Assembly (NCBI GenBank): GCA_005776395.1
Contig: SXPJ01000021.1
Location: forward strand, 1-47,636
DNA length: 47,636 bases
From: Bdellovibrionales bacterium
Lineage (GTDB): Bacteria; Bdellovibrionota; FAC87; UBA2466
Direction of reading: 5' to 3'
Positions within the stretch are counted from its first letter, which is position 1; each line of letters starts with the position of its first letter. Below are positions 42,768 through 47,636 of the stretch, in pieces. The position numbers and the translations under genes were made by a program. The notes beneath the pieces are model-generated. The model was not told the origin of the DNA. It saw only the letters and a program-made list of their open reading frames with translations, and did no database searches.

Positions 42768-44024
42768 GTGAAATCAAAATCTTTTATTCAACAACTTATT
42801 AAAAAAACTGTTTATTGGCAGGCGATCTTTTCCTTAATTGGATTAACCACCAGCCTCTATCTGTTTGTTCATCATACCCGACTCAAGAGCGGAATCCAAG
42901 AATCGGCTAGTTTTTGTTCGTTTGGTAAGTACATGGATTGTGACTCAGTGAACGTTAGCCGTTACTCAGAAATTTTTGGAATCCCTATTGCGGCTGTGGG
43001 CGCTGTTTATTTCTTTCTTTTGCTGGCTCTAAGCCTCTTAGTTCCTTCGCAAGAAAAGGCTTTCTCAACACTTCAGAAAATCATGGCTTGGTTAACTGGC
43101 CTTGCCACACTCTACAATCTGATCCTCTTTTTCGGGGTTCAACTGATTATTCTTAAAACCTTCTGTTTCATCTGTTTTCTAACCTATCTTTGCACTGCAG
43201 GTCATCTTTTCTTCAATATAAAACTAGCGGGAGCTTCTAAAGAGGGTTTTAAAGAAACACTACTTACTGCTTTTAGTAAGCCCCATTTTCCTCTTTTAAA
43301 AACGATTCCAAAGATGCGATGGCTTTTGGGAGCTGTGAGTCTAATTTCATTCATCGTGGTGATTGTTTTTTTACCCTATTTTATTCGTAGCAAAAGTTCA
43401 GCTAATAGCTTTGTGGAAAACTCAATCCAGCAATTTTATTCTCAGTGGAAAGAGATGCCTCAAAAGAAAATTCCAGTGAGTCTCGGGGATGGCACCTGGG
43501 GAGATCCTAATAGTCAAATTCAAATTGTGGAGTTTAGCGATTTTGAATGCCCCTTCTGTAGAAAGGCTGCTTTTACTTTGCACACAACTCTTAAACTCTT
43601 TAAGAATCGTGTGTTCTTCGTGTTTAAAAATTTTCCTCTAGATTCTTCCTGCAACCCCAATCTTCCCTATCAACTGCATGCTCATGCCTGCAAACTCGCC
43701 AGACTGGCTACCTGTTCTCAAACAAAAGGGAAATTCTGGGCTTATCATGACCAAGCTTTCCTAAAAATGACAGATGAGGATATAAAAGAGGGATTTGATC
43801 ACATCTCAGAAACTCTCAAACCTATTTTTTCTAAAGAGGAAATCTCTAACTGCCTTTCTGATGCAAAAACCTTAAAAAAAGTGATCGAAGATGTCAGTTT
43901 GGGAAGCGAATTAAAAATAAAAGCAACTCCCTCAGTCTTTATCAATGGTAAGTTGATTACAATCCCAATCACCGTTGAATCGATGGAAAAGTTAATCTCA
44001 TTAGAAGAGGGGTTATTTAAGTAA
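42768..44024 (+). CDS. VKOR-DsbA disulfide-forming fusion protein
   Basis: The product is 418 residues from a GTG at 42768. The N-terminal part is a vitamin K epoxide reductase-like domain with several TM helices: the loop cysteines in SFCSFGKYMDCDSVNVSRY, FGIPIAAVGAVYFF, and the active CFIC. A last TM (LISFIVVIVFLPYFI) leads to a periplasmic thioredoxin-fold domain of DsbA type with CPFC in FSDFECPFCRKAAF and a cis-proline in KATPSVFING. The fusion would take electrons from substrate dithiols to quinone, combining DsbA and DsbB roles in one chain. This arrangement is known in several phyla. Confidence 0.88.
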   Translation: MKSKSFIQQLIKKTVYWQAIFSLIGLTTSLYLFVHHTRLKSGIQESASFCSFGKYMDCDSVNVSRYSEIFGIPIAAVGAVYFFLLLALSLLVPSQEKAFSTLQKIMAWLTGLATLYNLILFFGVQLIILKTFCFICFLTYLCTAGHLFFNIKLAGASKEGFKETLLTAFSKPHFPLLKTIPKMRWLLGAVSLISFIVVIVFLPYFIRSKSSANSFVENSIQQFYSQWKEMPQKKIPVSLGDGTWGDPNSQIQIVEFSDFECPFCRKAAFTLHTTLKLFKNRVFFVFKNFPLDSSCNPNLPYQLHAHACKLARLATCSQTKGKFWAYHDQAFLKMTDEDIKEGFDHISETLKPIFSKEEISNCLSDAKTLKKVIEDVSLGSELKIKATPSVFINGKLITIPITVESMEKLISLEEGLFK

Positions 44025-44040
44025 TAAAAACTCTCTCTTT

Positions 44041-46260
44041 TTATGCTGCCAAATGAGTATCGCTAGAAGATTTTTTTGTATCCCCTTCAGAAGGCTTATT
44101 TATATTATCGCTGGAATCTCCTCTTCGCCAAGCGTGAAATCTTTGCACCCAGCCAAGTAGTTTTTCAGGAGCATGGTTTTTCTTCCATACACCCGCTGCG
44201 TATTTATTAGCCTCTCCTAATGTGGGATAGATATGAATTGTCCCTAAGATCTTATTCATTCCAAATCCATGTTTCATTGCAGAAACAAATTCCACAATAT
44301 AGTCACCCGCGTGATCGCCTGTAATCATGGCTCCTAAAATCTTATCTTTTCCTGGCGCTGTAAGGACCTTCACAATGCCATGAGCTTCCTGATCTGCAAT
44401 AGCTCGGTCTAAATCATCAATACCGTAAATAGAGACCTCATAAGGAATCTTTTTTTCTTTCGCTTCATCTTCACTGAGACCGACACGAGCCACTTCAGGA
44501 TCTGTAAACGTACACCAAGGAACCACTCGGTAATCGACTTTGAATTTCTTCAGAGATCCAAACAAAGCATTAACCGAAGCAAACCATGCCATGTGAGCCG
44601 CGGTATGAGTAAACTGGTAGGGGCCTGCGACATCTCCTACGGCAAAAATATTGGGATAATTAGTTCTTAGAAAAGCATCTACCGCAATGGTTCCTTGTGG
44701 AGTGATAGTGACCCCTAACTCTTCCAAACCAAATCCCGATATATTGGCTTTTCTTCCCAGTGCCATAACGACCTGATCAAATTCAATGCGAGAATCTTTT
44801 CCATTGGTTTCAATGATAAGATAATTTTTATTGTTCTCAATGATAAATTCTTTAGCGATAGCCTCCAGGTGAAGTTGAACGCCATCTCGTTTAAAGCTTT
44901 CCTGAACAAGCTCGGCAGCTTCCTTGTCTTCACGATGAAGAATTCTAGGGCCTCTTTGTACGAGATTTACTTGAGCTCCTAATCTTTGAAAACACTGTGC
45001 GATCTCACACCCGATAGGCCCACCTCCAACAACTAAAAGATTTTTAGGCTTTTCTCGTAAAGACCAAATGGAATCGCTATCTAAAAATTTTATTTTTTCA
45101 ACCCCCTTGATAGGCGGTGCAGCAGGTCTTCCACCCGTAGCTATAATTATATTCTTAGCAGTAATGATCTTTCCATTCACAGATACTTCATAAGGGCTTA
45201 AAATTTTAGCAGTGCCTGAGAGGCACTCCACTCCCAAACCTGAATACCTTTCAATCGAATCGTGAGGCTCAACTGTTTTTATTACATTTTGAACTCGATT
45301 CATAATATCAGCGAAATCAAATTCCACAGTTGCATTTTTAATTCCAAACTCTTTATGTCGACGAATATAAGAAAGAATTTTAGCTGATTTTATTAAAGCC
45401 TTACTAGGTACGCAGCCTGTATTTAAACAGTCCCCGCCCATTTTGTGTTTTTCAATCAAAACAACTTTAGCTTTAACTGCAGCAGCGATATAAGAAGAAA
45501 CCAAGCCTCCTGATCCCGCTCCAATGACTGCAATATTGTAATCAAACTTTTTGGGCTTTTTAAATCTTCGAAGAATCTTATTTTCTTTATAATAATTTAA
45601 AACTGTTTTCGCAATCAGAGGAAAAATGCCCAAAAGCACAAATGAAAAAAGTATCGAGGGTGATAAGATACCCTTTAAAGATTGCAGTTGGGATAACTGA
45701 GTCCCTGCATTAACAAAAACAACCGTACCGGGAAGCATTCCCAATTGACTCACCCAAAAGAATTTTCCCACAGAGATGGGAGTCAGCCCCATAACTAAAT
45801 TAATCATGAAAAATGGAAAAGCAGGAATCAATCTTAAGCTAAAAAGATAAAAAGCACCTTCCTTTTGAATTCCGGCATTGATAGCACCTAAGCTGTCTTT
45901 AAATTTAGCTTGAACAACATCTCTCAAAAGAAAACGGGAAACTAATAAAGCTACGGTAGCTCCAAGTGTTGATGCAAATGAAATTAGAACTAAGCCTGTT
46001 CCCAGACCAAAAAGAGCACCGCCGGCTAAAGTGAGAATGGTAGCTCCTGGAAGGGATAATGCAGTAGATAAAACATAAATAAGAAAATAGCCCCCCAGTG
46101 TTTTTATTGGGTTTAGCTCGTAGAAGTTTTGAAAGGAAGATTGTTGCTCTCTTAAGTAATTTAAAGTGAGATAACTATCTAAATTAAACTTAAAGAATAA
46201 AATCACCAAACTCACAATTATTGCGACCAAAAAACCTTTTAAAACAAAGCTCTTTTTCAA
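44041..46260 (-). CDS. VTT (TVP38/DedA)-type membrane domain fused to a mercuric-reductase-like flavoprotein
   Basis: The product is 739 residues from a TTG at 46260 preceded by AGAGGTG. Residues about 1-225 form a VTT/SNARE-associated membrane domain (PGATILTLAGGALFG, LRLIPAFPFFMINLVMGLTPI, LGMLPGTVVFVNAG). From about 240 it is a pyridine nucleotide-disulfide oxidoreductase: FAD loop VIGAGSGGLVSSY, redox disulfide C278/C283 in GGDCLNTGCVPSKAL, NAD loop VVGGGPIGCEIAQ, FAVGDVAGPYQFTHTAAHMAW, and the dimerisation domain ending IHIYPTLGEANKYAAG. Such fusions occur in other bacteria, and the substrate is unknown. An upstream box shared with flbD precedes it. Confidence 0.88.
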   Translation of the reverse strand: MKKSFVLKGFLVAIIVSLVILFFKFNLDSYLTLNYLREQQSSFQNFYELNPIKTLGGYFLIYVLSTALSLPGATILTLAGGALFGLGTGLVLISFASTLGATVALLVSRFLLRDVVQAKFKDSLGAINAGIQKEGAFYLFSLRLIPAFPFFMINLVMGLTPISVGKFFWVSQLGMLPGTVVFVNAGTQLSQLQSLKGILSPSILFSFVLLGIFPLIAKTVLNYYKENKILRRFKKPKKFDYNIAVIGAGSGGLVSSYIAAAVKAKVVLIEKHKMGGDCLNTGCVPSKALIKSAKILSYIRRHKEFGIKNATVEFDFADIMNRVQNVIKTVEPHDSIERYSGLGVECLSGTAKILSPYEVSVNGKIITAKNIIIATGGRPAAPPIKGVEKIKFLDSDSIWSLREKPKNLLVVGGGPIGCEIAQCFQRLGAQVNLVQRGPRILHREDKEAAELVQESFKRDGVQLHLEAIAKEFIIENNKNYLIIETNGKDSRIEFDQVVMALGRKANISGFGLEELGVTITPQGTIAVDAFLRTNYPNIFAVGDVAGPYQFTHTAAHMAWFASVNALFGSLKKFKVDYRVVPWCTFTDPEVARVGLSEDEAKEKKIPYEVSIYGIDDLDRAIADQEAHGIVKVLTAPGKDKILGAMITGDHAGDYIVEFVSAMKHGFGMNKILGTIHIYPTLGEANKYAAGVWKKNHAPEKLLGWVQRFHAWRRGDSSDNINKPSEGDTKKSSSDTHLAA

Positions 46261-46278
46261 TTAGCACCTCTGAACTAG

Positions 46279-46329
46279 TATCGGGATTTTGACATTTATT
46301 ATTTAGCCTGTGTTAATACCGGGCGACTT
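46279..46329 (-). promoter_or_regulatory. shared upstream box plus CCGATA element before the VTT-flavoprotein gene
   Basis: On the minus strand, AAGTCGCCCGGTATTAACA (46329-46311) is followed 26 bases later by CCGATA (46284-46279), then the TTG start at 46260. The flbD operon has the same box and CCGATA at nearly the same spacing. A TAAA lies about 16 bases before CCGATA here, giving a possible sigma-28-like -35. Confidence 0.5.
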
Positions 46330-46400
46330 TGCGAATTGATTCAGAAGCATGCGATTAAGACTTGGCGCGCCGATCTCGCATTAACTCGCCATATTAAACT

Positions 46401-47282
46401 TTATTGGCATGCAGACCCTGTGAATTTAGGAATCAGTAGAACAAGCTTATCCCCTGAAAATACCGAAGGGAGCGAATCTATCTTCTTAAGAGCATTTTTT
46501 GCAAAATCGATCTCAGCACGGTTTGCCTTGCCTGGTGCTTTTACTTCATCTACATATTTTTTCAATCGGTCAAATACCTGATTGCCCCGCCCGTTAACCC
46601 CTTCAGTGAAAGCTGCCAAGCCTCTTTCATCCACTAAAAAATACTGAAAGAAGATATTTCTTAATTCCTGACCTGCCCCCACTTTTTTCGTAAGGTGCTC
46701 GGTAAAAATTTCATTCACATCTTTCACCTCTTTATCACTACAAGTAGTATCCGATTCATTAGCAGTACAAATAAAAAAACCATATTGGGTGGGTTCTGAA
46801 CTCACCGGAACTTTAAATATGTTTTCCGCTTTTTTCTCCTTGAATAAAGAACTGGGGATATCCCAACTCAAAGACTTTCCTTTCCCTGAAAGATCTTCCA
46901 AAGTCGCAAGTAGTTTATGATTTGGAGCTGCTTTAAGATCCATTAAAATCGCATCAGCATCCCCCGGATTACAGATAGGCTTAATTGAAATTACAATCTT
47001 AAGTTGAGCTAGCTCCCCTTCTTTGGGAAGAGCCATTCTCTTTAATCCTGCCAATTTCTCGGCCCGATCTTTCTTAACAAGTGCTTGATAAGCCGTTCCT
47101 CCAGAAGAAAACGGAATAGTTTTTTCCGATTTAACAATTTGAGGCTCTTTTCTTTCGCTAGAAGATTGCTCAACGGGAGTCCCCAGAGAAAAGGTCAAAT
47201 GGCCTTCTCGTTTTTTAAAGACGATAAAAATCAACACCATTGTCAAAGCCAACACTACGATAATCTTATTTTGTCTAATCAT
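46401..47282 (-). CDS. membrane-anchored hypothetical protein
   Basis: The product is 293 residues from the ATG at 47282 with AAGGAA upstream. An N-terminal hydrophobic anchor (IIVVLALTMVLIFIVF), followed at once by positive charges, suggests one TM segment with the rest in the periplasm. The mature region has a beta-rich domain (LKIVISIKPICNPGDADAILMDL) and a helical C-terminal part (RNIFFQYFLVDERGLAAF). Four cysteines occur. No family is recognised. It reads leftward, 71 bases upstream of the shared box preceding the VTT-flavoprotein gene, so it may or may not share transcription with it. Confidence 0.65.
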   Translation of the reverse strand: MIRQNKIIVVLALTMVLIFIVFKKREGHLTFSLGTPVEQSSSERKEPQIVKSEKTIPFSSGGTAYQALVKKDRAEKLAGLKRMALPKEGELAQLKIVISIKPICNPGDADAILMDLKAAPNHKLLATLEDLSGKGKSLSWDIPSSLFKEKKAENIFKVPVSSEPTQYGFFICTANESDTTCSDKEVKDVNEIFTEHLTKKVGAGQELRNIFFQYFLVDERGLAAFTEGVNGRGNQVFDRLKKYVDEVKAPGKANRAEIDFAKNALKKIDSLPSVFSGDKLVLLIPKFTGSACQ

Positions 47283-47334
47283 GGAAGTTTCCTTAAGTAA
47301 TTACATCTTATCAGTTTTTTTCCACTTAATCCGC

Positions 47335-47532
47335 GGAATCTCTAACAGAAAAGTGAGCCGCTTAGCGCAATAAGTACCGTACTCCGCGCCGAACAAGCTT
47401 AGTAATCTTAGGATGATTTTGTAATGGCTTAGAAATCCTTTGCCTTACTATGTAAAGCTACGGGCCCTGTTTTTTTAGAGTCGGTACCTCTTTTCAAATT
47501 GGTTATGATTTTTGTATCGAGTTCTCCATTCG
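47335..47532 (-). repeat. conserved non-coding tail of the HNH element, copy 2
   Basis: On the minus strand this follows the HNH stop and matches 28896-29086. Blocks such as ACCAATTTGAA, CTCTAAAAAAACAGG, CATTACAAAAT and GCTCACTTTTCTGTTAGAGAT align in the same order with frequent single-base differences. Similarity ends near 47335, about 50 bases upstream of the start of the anchored hypothetical gene. Confidence 0.7.
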
Positions 47533-47636
47533 TTAGAAGAGTCTTTGATGAAGGAATCGGTGATGTTGCCGGCACAGGGTCACAATATTATTAAGGCTAT
47601 GCTCTCCACCGCTCGCAATGGGTTTTTTGTGGTGGA
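47533..47636 (-). CDS. C-terminal end of an HNH endonuclease (partial)
   Basis: The minus-strand frame from the window edge encodes HHKKPIASGGEHSLNN, then IVTLCRQHHRFLHQRLF and TAA at 47533-47535. This is the end of an HNH nuclease domain with conserved histidines (HHKKP), the central asparagine and the CRQHH segment. It matches the plus-strand remnant at 28563-28895 residue for residue in most positions and stops at the same place, but this section is uninterrupted. Whether the full gene is intact is unknown, because it continues beyond the window. Confidence 0.75.
   Translation of the reverse strand, partial: HHKKPIASGGEHSLNNIVTLCRQHHRFLHQRLF

Noticed and set aside
1-47636. tRNA, rRNA, CRISPR arrays and phage genes
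   Set aside because: None were recognised by eye. Intergenic gaps are short and the larger ones are explained by repeats or control regions.

Overview
The window is AT-rich, densely coded Gram-negative DNA that looks chromosomal. Envelope genes (lpxC, lgt, an outer-membrane barrel), an ftsQ-ftsA-ftsZ block, flagellar flbD-motA-motB, a Na+/H+ antiporter of the DUF1504 type and a myxo/bdello-type barrel protein together point to Bdellovibrionota (a Bdellovibrio relative) or a nearby delta-type lineage. This placement is inferred from gene content; no rRNA is present. I saw no tRNA, rRNA, CRISPR array or intact transposase.

Layout. 1-9.4 kb: the tail of an unknown gene, a cobalamin-type radical SAM enzyme, an Fe-S/Zn cluster protein divergent from a 2OG-Fe(II) oxygenase-like gene, an HI0933-type flavoprotein, an antiporter, a secreted kinase-like protein and a glycosyltransferase. 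A 0.5-kb gene-free stretch (8.85-9.36 kb) is packed with nested inverted repeats, one of which recurs inverted near the window start. 9.4-17.9 kb: lgt, a basic protein, an AbiEii-type nucleotidyltransferase coupled to a 35-residue ORF, an outer-membrane barrel, a site-2 protease, the tightly overlapping galU-hypothetical-priA operon, and lpxC with a strong terminator. 18-19.3 kb: a GC-rich secreted protein with two haem-binding motifs, probably acquired. 19.5-25.4 kb: a leftward operon TPR-prmA-thiB-thiP-thiQ, in which the thiamine-binding protein carries an unusual membrane-anchored N-terminal extension. 25.5-29.1 kb: an NtrC-type regulator, a prepilin-like gene split from its glycine-rich domain by a G9 tract, and a decayed HNH nuclease gene. 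29.1-34.8 kb: a methyltransferase/glycosyltransferase pair, a cytochrome c-FTR1 iron permease with a SmtB-type metal sensor, and a PduO-type cobalamin adenosyltransferase. 35-44 kb: flbD-motA-motB, ftsQ-ftsA-ftsZ preceded by a glycosyltransferase-like gene, a LOG-family protein and a VKOR-DsbA fusion. 44-47.6 kb: a VTT-flavoprotein disulfide reductase fusion, a membrane-anchored unknown, and the 3' end of a second HNH copy inverted relative to the first.

The most notable signals are: (1) the G9 tract that could switch a glycine-rich domain on a pilin-like protein; (2) the nucleotidyltransferase plus micro-ORF pair; (3) a 19-bp identical upstream box shared by the flbD-mot operon and the VTT-flavoprotein gene at matching distances from their starts; (4) paired HNH elements with a conserved non-coding 3' tail; (5) the nested inverted-repeat region at 8.86-9.31 kb; and (6) the ArsR regulator with an exact alpha-5 metal-site spacing coupled to an iron-permease gene.
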